This document shows positions 15,108 through 23,088 of a stretch of 30,776 nt of DNA, in pieces. Both the position numbers and the translations under genes were made by a program. Each line of letters starts with the position of its first letter. Within the stretch, counting starts at the first letter, position 1. The notes under the pieces were generated by a model. That model searched no databases and was not told the DNA's origin. It worked only from the letters and a program-made list of their open reading frames with translations. The stretch is from assembly GCA_046313915.1 (NCBI GenBank), contig JBKBXX010000029.1, positions 1-30,776 of the forward strand, given 5' to 3'. Source of the stretch: CAKKQX01 sp046313915. GTDB lineage: Bacteria; Pseudomonadota; Gammaproteobacteria; Burkholderiales; SG8-41.

Positions 15108-15140
15108 GGGCCTGGTGTGCGTCAAGTGGGGGCGCCGCCG

Positions 15141-16346
15141 CTAGGCGGGCTGCGCGGCAGGCTGCGGTGCGGGTTGGCGCGACAGGAATTCGAGTATCAG
15201 CGGCGTCAGTGTGTCGATAACCATACCGGCCTGCTCGCGCGTGAAGTTGAGCGGCGGCAACAGCCGCACGACGTTGTCGGCGGTGACGTTGATCAGCATG
15301 CCTTTTTCGAGCGCCTGCTCTACCAGCTCGCCGCAGGGGTGTGCGAGTTCGATGCCTATCATCAGGCCCGCGCCGCGGATGTCCCTCACGCCGGGGCGGC
15401 CGGCGAGCCGTTCGGCGAAGCCGGCGCGGATGAGGTTGCCGATCTGCACGGCGTTTTCCATCAGGCCTTCTTCCTCTATGATGGCGAGCGTGGCGAGCGC
15501 CGCGGCGCACGCGAGCGGATTGCCGCCGAAGGTCGAGCCGTGGCTGCCGGGCTTGAACAGCGTTGCCGCGGCACCGGCGGCAAGGCAGGCGCCGATCGGC
15601 ACGCCATTGGCGAGTCCTTTGGCGAGCGTCACCACGTCGGGCATGACGCCGGAGTGCTGAAAGGCGAACCACTTGCCGGTGCGGCCGGTGCCGCTTTGCA
15701 CTTCGTCGAGCATCAGCAACCAGCCGTGCGCATCGCAGATCTCGCGCAGCCCTCTGAGATAACCGGGGCTGCAGATGTTGATGCCGCCTTCGCCCTGGAT
15801 CAGTTCGGCGAGCACGGCGACGACATTGCGGTTGTGTTCGGCGACGCGCCTCACCGCGTCGAGATCGTCGAACGGCACGCGCACGAAGCCCGCGACCAGC
15901 GGCTCGAAGCCGGCCTGCACCTTGCGGCTGCCGGTCGCGGAGAGCGTGGCGATGGTGCGGCCGTGAAAGGCCTTTTCCAGCACGACGATCGCCGGCGCTT
16001 CGATTTTTTTCTGGTGGCCGTAGTAGCGCGCGAGCTTGATCGCGGCCTCGTTCGCTTCGCAGCCCGAGTTGCAGAAAAACACGTTGTCCATGCCCGAGAT
16101 CGCGGCGAGCCGGTCGGCGAGCTGCTCCTGCAGCGTGATGCCGTAGAGATTCGAGGTATGCACGAGCTTGCCGACCTGGTCGCGCAATACCGCCGTCAGC
16201 CGCGGGTGGCAATGGCCGACGCCGCACACGGCGATGCCAGCGAGCGCATCGAGATAGCGCTTGCCGTGGACATCCCATAGCCAGGCGCCTTCGCCGCGCT
16301 CGAAAGACACGGGCAGGCGATTGTAGGTGTTCATCACATGTGACAT
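15141..16346 (-). CDS. argD: Acetylornithine / succinyldiaminopimelate aminotransferase
   Basis: This PLP-dependent class III aminotransferase forms N-acetylornithine and often also serves lysine synthesis. Visible are FCNSGCEANEAAIKLARYY (phosphate binding), MLDEVQSGTGRTGKW (Asp and Gln contacting PLP) and the Schiff-base Lys in TLAKGLANGVPIGA. Its 401 residues are typical. The ATG at 16346 is used; an ATG four codons later also fits. The start lies only 14 bases beyond the U-run of the rpsT terminator, so transcription must read through or begin in the short rpsT-argD gap. It leads the six-gene unit ending at yajQ. Confidence 0.95.
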   Translation of the reverse strand: MSHVMNTYNRLPVSFERGEGAWLWDVHGKRYLDALAGIAVCGVGHCHPRLTAVLRDQVGKLVHTSNLYGITLQEQLADRLAAISGMDNVFFCNSGCEANEAAIKLARYYGHQKKIEAPAIVVLEKAFHGRTIATLSATGSRKVQAGFEPLVAGFVRVPFDDLDAVRRVAEHNRNVVAVLAELIQGEGGINICSPGYLRGLREICDAHGWLLMLDEVQSGTGRTGKWFAFQHSGVMPDVVTLAKGLANGVPIGACLAAGAAATLFKPGSHGSTFGGNPLACAAALATLAIIEEEGLMENAVQIGNLIRAGFAERLAGRPGVRDIRGAGLMIGIELAHPCGELVEQALEKGMLINVTADNVVRLLPPLNFTREQAGMVIDTLTPLILEFLSRQPAPQPAAQPA

Positions 16347-16360
16347 GGCGTGTATGGCCT

Positions 16361-16390
16361 CAAAAACAATACGGCGGCCTGCGCCGCCGT
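16361..16390 (-). terminator. Intrinsic terminator after rpsT
   Basis: On the minus strand an 8-bp perfect stem (ACGGCGGC, loop GCAG, GCCGCCGT; 16371-16390) is followed by ATTGTTTTTG. The remaining 16391-16547 gap shows no confident promoter or gene. Confidence 0.75.
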
Positions 16391-16547
16391 TTCACCCGGA
16401 AGCCTCATTTTCAGCTCATAAGCGCCCGGCACGCAAGCGGAATTTCCAGTCGGGATCCGTCCGTGGCGAAGAACCGCGCACGGTGCGGCTTCGGGCCGCG
16501 ACCGCCTGACAGCGCCAAGCGGCAGGGCTGTGCGCCGCGTGCCCGGC

Positions 16548-16811
16548 TCAGGCCATGGCCTTGAGCGCTGCCGCAAGGCGGCTTTTGTGACGGGCGGCCT
16601 TGTTCTTGTGAATGATGTTCTTGTCCGCGATGGAATCGATGGTGCTCACGGCGCGCTGATACACGGCCTGGGCCGCGCTCTTGTCGCCGGCGATAATGGC
16701 TTTCTTGACGTTTTTCACCGCGCTGCGGAATTCGGAGCGGAGACTGGCGTTATGCTGCCTCTGTTTTTCGCTCTGACGCGCGCGTTTTCTGGCTGATGCG
16801 ATGTTGGCCAT
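16548..16811 (-). CDS. rpsT: 30S ribosomal protein S20
   Basis: The 87-residue, Lys/Arg-rich, all-helical protein begins MANIASARKRARQSEKQRQH and contains IHKNKAARHKSRLA near its end, diagnostic of S20. S20 binds 16S rRNA in early 30S assembly. A GGAG Shine-Dalgarno precedes the ATG. It has its own promoter (16847-16875) and a terminator downstream, so it is mainly monocistronic. It is divergent from murJ, a common arrangement in proteobacteria. Confidence 0.98.
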   Translation of the reverse strand: MANIASARKRARQSEKQRQHNASLRSEFRSAVKNVKKAIIAGDKSAAQAVYQRAVSTIDSIADKNIIHKNKAARHKSRLAAALKAMA

Positions 16812-16846
16812 GTAAACTCCGGATTTTGAATCGGAAAAAGCGCTGT

Positions 16847-16875
16847 ATCATACGCGCTTCCGGGCCGATAGGCAA
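16847..16875 (-). promoter_or_regulatory. Sigma-70 promoter of rpsT
   Basis: On the minus strand TTGCCT (16870-16875), a 17-nt spacer and TATGAT (16847-16852) give a good housekeeping promoter about 36 nt before the rpsT start. Confidence 0.6.
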
Positions 16876-16917
16876 GGCTGGGTGGCTCGCCCGGATCCGC
16901 GGACGTCAGATAAAAAC

Positions 16918-18450
16918 ATGAATCTACTCAAGGCTTTGGCGACAGTGAGCGGCATGACGCTCGTTTCGCGCATTCTCGGTTTCCTGCGCGATGCGGTGAT
17001 CGCGCGTGCCTTCGGCGCGGGGCTCGCCACCGACGCTTTTTTCGTGGCGTTCAAGATTCCCAATCTGCTGCGGCGGCTTTTCGCCGAAGGCGCGTTTTCG
17101 CAGGCTTTCGTGCCGATCCTCGCCGAGTACAAACACCGCCGCGGCGAAGCGGCAACGCGTCTGCTGGTCGATCACGTCGCGGCGCTGCTGGGGCTGGTGC
17201 TGTTCGTGGTCACGCTGCTCGGGATAGCTGCTGCGCCGCTGATCATTTATGTGAGCGCACCGGGTTTTGCGGCGACGCCCGAGAAATTCGATCTCACGGT
17301 GAGCCTGCTGCGCGTGACCTTCCCGTACATTCTGTTCATTTCCCTCACCTCGTTCGCGGGCGGCATCCTCAACACCTACAGCCGTTTCGCGGTGCCGGCT
17401 TTCACGCCGGTGCTGCTCAACCTGTCGTTCATCGCTTTTGCGCTGTGGGCGGCGCCTTATTTCGATCCGCCGGTCATGGCGCTCGCGTGGGCGGTGTTCT
17501 GCGGCGGCGTGCTGCAGCTCGCGTTCCAGGCCCCCTTTCTGCTGCGTATCGGGATGCTGCCGCGCTTGCGGCTCGATCTCGGGGACGCGGGCGTATGGCG
17601 CGTGATGCGTCAGATGGGGCCGGCGGTATTCGGCGTGTCGATCGGGCAGGTGAGCCTGCTGATCAACACCATTTTCGCCTCCTTCCTGGTTACCGGCAGC
17701 GTGTCCTGGTTGTATTACGCCGACCGCCTGATGGAGTTTCCGGCCGGGATGCTCGGTGTCGCGCTCGGCACGATCCTGCTGCCCAGCCTTTCGAGGCATC
17801 ATGCCGACGGCTCGTCTGACGAATATTCGAAGCTGCTCGACTGGGGCTTGCGTCTTACGCTGGTGCTGGCGGTGCCGGCAGCGGCGGCGCTCGCGCTGCT
17901 CGCGGTGCCGTTGATCACGACGCTGTTTCACTATGGCGCGTTTACCGTCGACGACGTGTTCAGTACACGCACTGCAGTGATCGCCTACAGCATCGGTCTC
18001 GTGGGTTTGATTCTGGTGAAAGTGCTGGCGCCCGGTTTCTATGCCCGGCAGGACATCAGGACGCCGGTCAGGATCGCGGTCGTCACCTTGTGCGCCACCC
18101 AGGCGATGAACCTCGTTTTCATCTGGCCGTTGCGGCATGCGGGACTTGCGCTCGCCATCGGACTCGGCGCCTGTCTGAATGCCGTTCTGCTTCATTACCA
18201 GTTGCGCCGGCGCGCCATCTACACGCCGCAGCCGGGCTGGGCGGTATTCCTGCTCAGGCTCGCAATCGCGGTCTATGCGATGGCGGTGGTGCTGTGGCTC
18301 GCGACCGATGCCGCGGCGGTGTGGCTCGCCGCAGGCGCGGCGACGCGCGTCGCGAAACTCGCGTGGCTGATCGCGCTTGGCGCGACGACCTATTTCCTGG
18401 CGTTGTGGCTGCTGGGTTTCAGGCTGCGCGATTTCGTGAAACGGGGTTAA
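16918..18450 (+). CDS. murJ: Lipid II flippase MurJ
   Basis: The 510-residue, highly hydrophobic protein has about 13-14 membrane segments and the MOP-superfamily start MNLLKALATVSGMTLVSRIL, followed by GFLRDAVIARAFG and FFVAFKIPNLLRRLFAEGAF. It moves lipid-linked peptidoglycan precursor across the inner membrane. The internal segments LYYADRLMEFPAGMLGVALG and LFHYGAFTVDD are also typical. The ATG at 16918 was chosen over a GTG at 16882 because it gives the canonical N-terminus. A stem-loop terminator follows. Confidence 0.97.
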   Translation: MNLLKALATVSGMTLVSRILGFLRDAVIARAFGAGLATDAFFVAFKIPNLLRRLFAEGAFSQAFVPILAEYKHRRGEAATRLLVDHVAALLGLVLFVVTLLGIAAAPLIIYVSAPGFAATPEKFDLTVSLLRVTFPYILFISLTSFAGGILNTYSRFAVPAFTPVLLNLSFIAFALWAAPYFDPPVMALAWAVFCGGVLQLAFQAPFLLRIGMLPRLRLDLGDAGVWRVMRQMGPAVFGVSIGQVSLLINTIFASFLVTGSVSWLYYADRLMEFPAGMLGVALGTILLPSLSRHHADGSSDEYSKLLDWGLRLTLVLAVPAAAALALLAVPLITTLFHYGAFTVDDVFSTRTAVIAYSIGLVGLILVKVLAPGFYARQDIRTPVRIAVVTLCATQAMNLVFIWPLRHAGLALAIGLGACLNAVLLHYQLRRRAIYTPQPGWAVFLLRLAIAVYAMAVVLWLATDAAAVWLAAGAATRVAKLAWLIALGATTYFLALWLLGFRLRDFVKRG

Positions 18451-18465
18451 CGCCGCGCGCGAACT

Positions 18466-18503
18466 TTCCGCGCCGGGACGCATGGCAAACGGCGCGGAAT
18501 TTT
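18466..18503 (+). terminator. Probable intrinsic terminator of murJ
   Basis: TTCCGCGCCG (18466-18475) pairs perfectly with CGGCGCGGAA (18490-18499) across a 14-nt loop, followed by TTTT. It lies 16 bases after the murJ stop. The remaining 155 bases before the ABC transporter show no gene. Confidence 0.6.
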
Positions 18504-18658
18504 GCCGGGAATAACCCTGTTTGCGTATCGTTTCTGACGACATGTCTCTTGTGTGCCGCGGCTTTAGACGATAGATTGCGAAACCGGTGCGAAGCCAGCG
18601 CGCACCCGGAAATCCGAGCGTCGGCTCGAACTTAATCGTGCATTAAGGAGAAAAACCC

Positions 18659-19567
18659 ATGTCCGCAAGATCGTCGTTTGCAGCGCTCCTGCCGGTTTTT
18701 GCATTTTCCAAGGGAGTTGCGACGCTGTGCGGACGCTTTTTGCTGGCGTCATGCGCCTTTTTCGTCGGCGCCAATGTCCATGCGCAATCCCTGAAAGTAT
18801 CGGCGATTCCCGACGAAGCGCCGACCGAGCTGCAGCGCAAATTTGCGCCGCTCGGCGCTTATCTGGAGAAGGCGATCGGCATGAAAGTCGAATTCATCCC
18901 GGTGACGGACTATGCTGCCGTGGTCGAAGGGCTGGCGTCGAACAGGCTCGATCTCGCCTGGCTGGGAGGTTTCACTTTTGTCCAGGCACGCCTGCGCACC
19001 GGCAATGCAATCCCGATCGCCCAGCGCGTCGAGGACGAAAAATTCACCAGCAAGTTCATCGCCAATGCGGCAAGCGGCATCAATGCCCTGACTGACCTCA
19101 AGGGCAAGAATTTCACTTTCGGTTCGGTGTCATCGACTTCGGGGCATCTGATGCCGCGCCATTTCCTGCTCGAGAACGGAATCGATCCCGACAGGGATTT
19201 CAGGCGCATCGCGTTTTCGGGGGCCCATGATGCCACTGCCTTGCAGGTCGAGTCGGGCAAGGTCGACGCCGGCGTGCTCAATGCCTCGGTCTGGGACAAG
19301 CTCGTCGGCGAGAAAAAAGTCGATACCCGCAAAGTCAGGGTGATCTGGACCACGCCGCCGTACTATGATTACAACTGGACGGTGCGCGGCAGCCTCGATC
19401 CGGCGCTGGTCCACAAGCTTACCGCCGCCTTCCTCAGACTCGATCCGGCTGTCGCCGAGCACAGGGTGATACTGGATTTGCAACGTGCATCGCGCTTCAT
19501 CGCCACCAAGCCCGAGCACTACAGGGGCATAGAGGCCGCGGCGCGTTCGGCCGGTTTGCTCAAGTAA
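18659..19567 (+). CDS. PhnD-like periplasmic substrate-binding protein
   Basis: This 302-residue precursor has an unusually long N-terminal region and a hydrophobic stretch ending VHA near residue 42, a probable Sec cleavage site. The mature part has the features of phosphonate/phosphite/selenate-type binding proteins: LAWLGGFTFVQAR, KNFTFGSVSSTSGHLMP and TTPPYYDYNWTVRG. It would deliver an oxyanion-like ligand to the permeases encoded downstream. The ligand is not readable; position beside cysB and the cys operon suggests a sulfur or selenium oxyanion, but phosphonate or phosphite remains possible. An AAGGAG Shine-Dalgarno lies nine bases before the ATG. It is the first gene of a four-gene operon. 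Confidence 0.85.
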   Translation: MSARSSFAALLPVFAFSKGVATLCGRFLLASCAFFVGANVHAQSLKVSAIPDEAPTELQRKFAPLGAYLEKAIGMKVEFIPVTDYAAVVEGLASNRLDLAWLGGFTFVQARLRTGNAIPIAQRVEDEKFTSKFIANAASGINALTDLKGKNFTFGSVSSTSGHLMPRHFLLENGIDPDRDFRRIAFSGAHDATALQVESGKVDAGVLNASVWDKLVGEKKVDTRKVRVIWTTPPYYDYNWTVRGSLDPALVHKLTAAFLRLDPAVAEHRVILDLQRASRFIATKPEHYRGIEAAARSAGLLK

Positions 19568-19593
19568 GAGTCGTCGGCGGGAGTCTATTTTCA

Positions 19594-20409
19594 ATGAGCG
19601 TCGAGCTCGAGCGGGTGAGTCTGGTCCATCCCAACGGCCAGCGCGCTCTTGCCGACATCAGTTGCAGGATCGGCAAGGGCGAGCGGGTTGCCGTCATCGG
19701 TCCTTCGGGCGCGGGCAAGACCACGCTGCTGCGCCTGTTGGCGACTGCATTGCGGCCATCTGCGGGCGCGTTGCGCATTCTCGGCGAGGATCCGTGGCAC
19801 CTCAGCCGCGCCGCATTACGCGATCTCAGGTGCCGCATTGGCATGGTGCACCAGACGCCGCCGATTCCGCCGCGCCAGCGGGTGGTCACTGCCGTGCTGG
19901 CCGGCAGGCTCGGCCGCTGGCCGCTATGGAAAGCCGTGGCGTCGCTGCTCTACCCGGCCGATATCCCGGGTGCCGGCAAGATGCTGGCGCGCATGGAAAT
20001 TGCCGACAAACTGTTCGAGCGCTGCGACCGGCTCTCGGGCGGGCAGCTGCAGCGGGTGGGGGTGGCGCGCGTGCTGTATCAGCAGCCTGAGCTGCTGCTC
20101 GCCGACGAGCCGGTGTCGGCGGTCGATCCCGCGCTGTCCGACCGCATCATCGGCGAACTGAACCGCGAAGCCGTGACGCGCGGCGTGACGCTGGTGGCGA
20201 GCCTGCACGCGGTCGATCTCGCGCTGCACTGGTTTCCGCGCATCATCGGCATCCGCGGCGGTGAGATCGTTTTCGATCTGCCGCCGGTGGGCGTGACCGA
20301 TGCCATGCTCAGGGATCTTTATGCGTCCGAGGCGGCGGTCCCGACCCAGGGCAGCGAGCCGCTCACATTGCAGCCCGCGGGCGTGCGGCGCAAACCGATG
20401 TGTTCGTAA
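19594..20409 (+). CDS. ABC transporter ATP-binding protein, PhnC-like
   Basis: The 271-residue ATPase has Walker A GPSGAGKTTLLRLL (near residues 35-48), Q-loop MVHQTPPIPPRQ, signature LSGGQLQRVGVARVL, Walker B LLLADEPVSAVDP and H-loop SLHAVD. The long VLAGRLGRWPLWKAVASLLY insertion is typical of PhnC-type phosphonate importers. The C-terminus (about residues 245-271) is an extra tail without a known domain. It would energise the two membrane proteins downstream. It lies 26 nt after the binding-protein gene. Confidence 0.92.
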   Translation: MSVELERVSLVHPNGQRALADISCRIGKGERVAVIGPSGAGKTTLLRLLATALRPSAGALRILGEDPWHLSRAALRDLRCRIGMVHQTPPIPPRQRVVTAVLAGRLGRWPLWKAVASLLYPADIPGAGKMLARMEIADKLFERCDRLSGGQLQRVGVARVLYQQPELLLADEPVSAVDPALSDRIIGELNREAVTRGVTLVASLHAVDLALHWFPRIIGIRGGEIVFDLPPVGVTDAMLRDLYASEAAVPTQGSEPLTLQPAGVRRKPMCS

Positions 20410-20444
20410 ATGGCAGCGAAGGGTGAACAAGTGAAGGGCGAGGG

Positions 20445-21281
20445 GTGATTGCCAAAGCCGATGCCAGACGGCTGCGCGATCCGGCGGCGGTGCCACGCCT
20501 GCTGCTGACGCTCGGCGTCATCATCCTGCTGTGGCCCGGCTTCGGTCTCACGGAATTCGATCCCGGAGCGCTGTTCGATCCGCGCAATCGCGAGATCATG
20601 GGCAGGTTCGTGGCCACATTCTTTCCGTTGGCGACTTCTGCCGAGTTTCTGCGCTTGATCGCGAAGGCCACGCTGGAAACGCTGGCGATCGCCACCGCCG
20701 GCATGGCGCTCGCGCTGCTGGTCGCTTTCCCGCTGGCGCTGATCGTCGCGCGCAGTCTGTCGGTTTCGCGCATTGGACCGGCACGCGGTGTCGCCATGGC
20801 GCGGATCGCGCGGCTGCCGGCGCGTTTTCTCCTGATGTTTTTGCGCAGCATTCCCGAGATTGTATGGGCGTTGCTGTTCGTGCGCGCCGTGGGACTGGGG
20901 GCGGCGGCCGGTGTGCTGGCGATTGGCGTGACCTATGGCGGCATGCTGGGCAAGGTCTATTCGGAAATCCTCGAATCGGGCGATACCCGTCCGACGCTGG
21001 CGCTGCTGGAAGCGGGCGGCGGCCGGTTCGCCGCCTTCTGCTACGGCATGTGGCCGGTGGCGTTGCCCGAGCTGGTGTCGTACACCGTCTATCGCTGGGA
21101 ATGCGCGGTGCGCGCTTCGGCCATCATGGGTTTCGTCGGCGCCGGCGGTCTCGGGCTGCAGATGGAGCTGTCGATGCGCATGTTGAACGGCGGCGAAGTC
21201 GCTACCATTTTGCTTGCTTTTTTCCTGCTGGTGATGCTGGCCGACGCCGTCAGCGCGTTTCTGAGGAAGGTGACGGCATGA
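20445..21281 (+). CDS. ABC transporter permease 1, PhnE-like
   Basis: The 278-residue membrane protein has about six hydrophobic segments and the EAA loop that contacts the ATPase (ALLEAGGGRFAAFCYGMWP, then SAIMGFVGAGGLG). FLRSIPEIVWALLFVRAVGLG is conserved with the second permease. The start is a GTG at 20445 with AAGGGCGAGGG upstream. Its last four bases overlap the start of permease 2 (ATGA), so the two are translated together. Family: MetI-like/PhnE inner-membrane components. Confidence 0.9.
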   Translation: MIAKADARRLRDPAAVPRLLLTLGVIILLWPGFGLTEFDPGALFDPRNREIMGRFVATFFPLATSAEFLRLIAKATLETLAIATAGMALALLVAFPLALIVARSLSVSRIGPARGVAMARIARLPARFLLMFLRSIPEIVWALLFVRAVGLGAAAGVLAIGVTYGGMLGKVYSEILESGDTRPTLALLEAGGGRFAAFCYGMWPVALPELVSYTVYRWECAVRASAIMGFVGAGGLGLQMELSMRMLNGGEVATILLAFFLLVMLADAVSAFLRKVTA

Positions 21282-22036
21282 AGCCGGTGCATGGGCTGGT
21301 GGTGGCCATTCTGATTGCCGTGACGGGGGCAAGTTTCGCTTTTCTGTCGCTCGACATTGGCGGCGTGCTGGCGGCCGAGTCCCGGGCGCAGATGTGGAAA
21401 TACGTCGTGTCGTTTTTCCCGCCCGATCTGTCGCGCGGCTACCTGGTGCGCGTCGGTCGCGGCGCGCTCGAGACCGTCGCGATTTCGGCGATCGGCACGG
21501 TACTGGCGGCAGTGCTGGGGCTCGCGCTGGCGCTGCCTGCGGCGGGCCGTTTCGGCAGGGCGCCACGCGCCCTATCGCGGCTTGCGCTCAATTTTTTGCG
21601 TTCAATTCCCGAATTGGTGTGGGCGGCGCTGATGGTGATGGCTGCCGGGCTGGGGCCGTTTGCCGGCACGCTGGCGCTGGCGTGGCATACCACGGGCGTG
21701 ATCGGGCGCTTGTTTGCCGAGACGCTGGAAAACGCGCCGAACGAACCGGCGCAGGCGCTGCGCCTGGCCGGCAGCCGCCCCGTGCCGGCTTTCCTTTACG
21801 GCACGCTTCCTCCTGTGGTGCCCCAGTTCGTGGCCTATTTGCTCTATCGCTGGGAAATCAACATCCGCATGGCTGCCATACTCGGCGTGGTCGGCGCCGG
21901 CGGGCTCGGGCAGATGCTTTATTTTTCGTTGAGCCTGTTTCAGCAACGACAGGCGCTGACGCTGATCATCGCGATGCTGCTGCTGGTGGTGATCGTCGAT
22001 GGCGCGAGCGCCTGGCTGCGCCGACACCTCGACTGA
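21278..22036 (+). CDS. ABC transporter permease 2, PhnE-like
   Basis: The 252-residue paralogue of the preceding permease shares NFLRSIPELVWAALMVMAAG and the EAA-type loop ALRLAGSRPVPAFLYG, then AAILGVVGAGGLGQ. It probably pairs with permease 1 as a heterodimeric channel. The ATG at 21278 overlaps the previous stop. Its stop codon (22034-22036) abuts the cysB stop codon on the other strand with no intergenic base. Confidence 0.9.
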   Translation: MKPVHGLVVAILIAVTGASFAFLSLDIGGVLAAESRAQMWKYVVSFFPPDLSRGYLVRVGRGALETVAISAIGTVLAAVLGLALALPAAGRFGRAPRALSRLALNFLRSIPELVWAALMVMAAGLGPFAGTLALAWHTTGVIGRLFAETLENAPNEPAQALRLAGSRPVPAFLYGTLPPVVPQFVAYLLYRWEINIRMAAILGVVGAGGLGQMLYFSLSLFQQRQALTLIIAMLLLVVIVDGASAWLRRHLD

Positions 22037-22978
22037 CTAAAGCTCGTAATCCGCGCCGCCGCCGCGCATCGTTTTTTCGACCATGCTCCGGCTCAGATGC
22101 GGCGAGAACATTTCAATGAAATCATACACATACTTTCTCAGGTAGGTGTCGCGACGGAGACCGATGCGGGTGGTTCCCGGTTCGAACAGGTGGCTCGCGT
22201 CGATCAAGCGCAGGCCGTGGTCGCGCGCCGGATCGAAAGCCATTTTGGCCATGATGCCGATCCCGAGGCCCATTTCGACATAGGTCTTGATCACGTCGGC
22301 ATCGATCGCCGTCAGCAATACATTGGGCTGGATGCCGCGCGTGTCGAAGGCGCGCTTGATCGGTGAATCGCCGCTGAAAGCGAAGTCGTAGGTGATGACG
22401 GGGTAGCGGGCGATGTTTTCGATCGTGAGCTGTTTTTCCTTGAGCAGCGGGTGCTTGAGCGGCGTGATCACGCAGCGACTCCATTGGGAGCACGGTAGCG
22501 TGACCAATTCGCGGTAAAGAGCGAAGGCCTCGGTAATGATGGCGAGATCGGCGCTGCCGCTGGTCACCAGCTCCAGGATTTGCTGCGGGCTGCCTTCGCG
22601 CAAGGACAGCCTCACTTTGGGATAACGCTGGATGAAGCGGCTCACCACTGGCGGCAGGGCGTAGCGTGCTTGGGTGTGAGTGGTTGCTATCACAAGAGAA
22701 CCGCTGTCTTCATTACCGAACTCGCTGCCAACTTTCCTCAAGTTGTCGACATCGTGCAGAATGCGTTCGGCAATATCGAGCACGATGCGGCCGGGTTCCG
22801 TGACGTCGGTCACCCGTTTGCCGTGGCGTACCAGGATTTTCACTCCCAGTTCCTCTTCCAGCAGGCGGATTTGCTTGCTCACGCCGGGTTGAGAGGTGTG
22901 CAGCGCTTCGGCGGCCTCCGTGACGTTCAGCCCCCGTCGCGCGACTTCGCGCAAATAGCGCAATTGCTGCAATTTCAT
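22037..22978 (-). CDS. cysB: LysR-family regulator, CysB type
   Basis: The 313-residue protein has an N-terminal winged helix (MKLQQLRYLREVARRG and LHTSQPGVSKQIRLLEEELG) and a substrate-binding domain with CysB-type features: IATTHTQARYALPPVV, YDFAFSGDSPIKRAF and TAIDADVIKTYVEMGLGIGI. In known systems CysB activates sulfate-assimilation genes with N-acetylserine or O-acetylserine as inducer under sulfur limitation. It is divergent from cysI, the usual place for a LysR regulator and its target, and converges on the ABC transporter operon. Cbl-like specialisation for sulfonates cannot be excluded. Confidence 0.93.
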   Translation of the reverse strand: MKLQQLRYLREVARRGLNVTEAAEALHTSQPGVSKQIRLLEEELGVKILVRHGKRVTDVTEPGRIVLDIAERILHDVDNLRKVGSEFGNEDSGSLVIATTHTQARYALPPVVSRFIQRYPKVRLSLREGSPQQILELVTSGSADLAIITEAFALYRELVTLPCSQWSRCVITPLKHPLLKEKQLTIENIARYPVITYDFAFSGDSPIKRAFDTRGIQPNVLLTAIDADVIKTYVEMGLGIGIMAKMAFDPARDHGLRLIDASHLFEPGTTRIGLRRDTYLRKYVYDFIEMFSPHLSRSMVEKTMRGGGADYEL

Positions 22979-23088
22979 GGGATGGCATTAAATAATTAAA
23001 AGTTCTTACAGTCTAACACAATATTCTTTTGAAGTATAAGTGGTCACGATTATCATGCTTGCAAAACCCGGTTCCTGGAGCAGGCGAA
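22979..23088. promoter_or_regulatory. Divergent cysB-cysI control region
   Basis: This 110-base AT-rich region separates the two starts. Rightward, TATAAG (23035-23040) is a plausible -10 for cysI with only a poor -35 around 23013, as expected for an activator-dependent promoter. Leftward, the A/T-rich stretch at 22985-23005 is a candidate CysB site and cysB promoter. No exact operator can be assigned. Confidence 0.5.

Noticed and set aside
13599..16280. An 893-codon open frame on the plus strand antisense to argG, argF and argD
   Set aside because: It is the mirror of three clearly real genes in high-GC DNA; it has no recognisable domains and is rich in Arg, His, Gly and Ala as expected for a shadow frame.
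16334..16576. An Arg-rich frame between rpsT and argD as an arginine attenuator leader peptide
   Set aside because: Its start lies within rpsT, its Arg content fits GC-rich composition, it has no Shine-Dalgarno, and no clear antiterminator structure was found.
16924..18543. A 539-codon minus-strand open frame opposite murJ
   Set aside because: It is a low-complexity Arg/Gln/His/Glu-rich translation complementary to membrane-segment codons, so an artefact.
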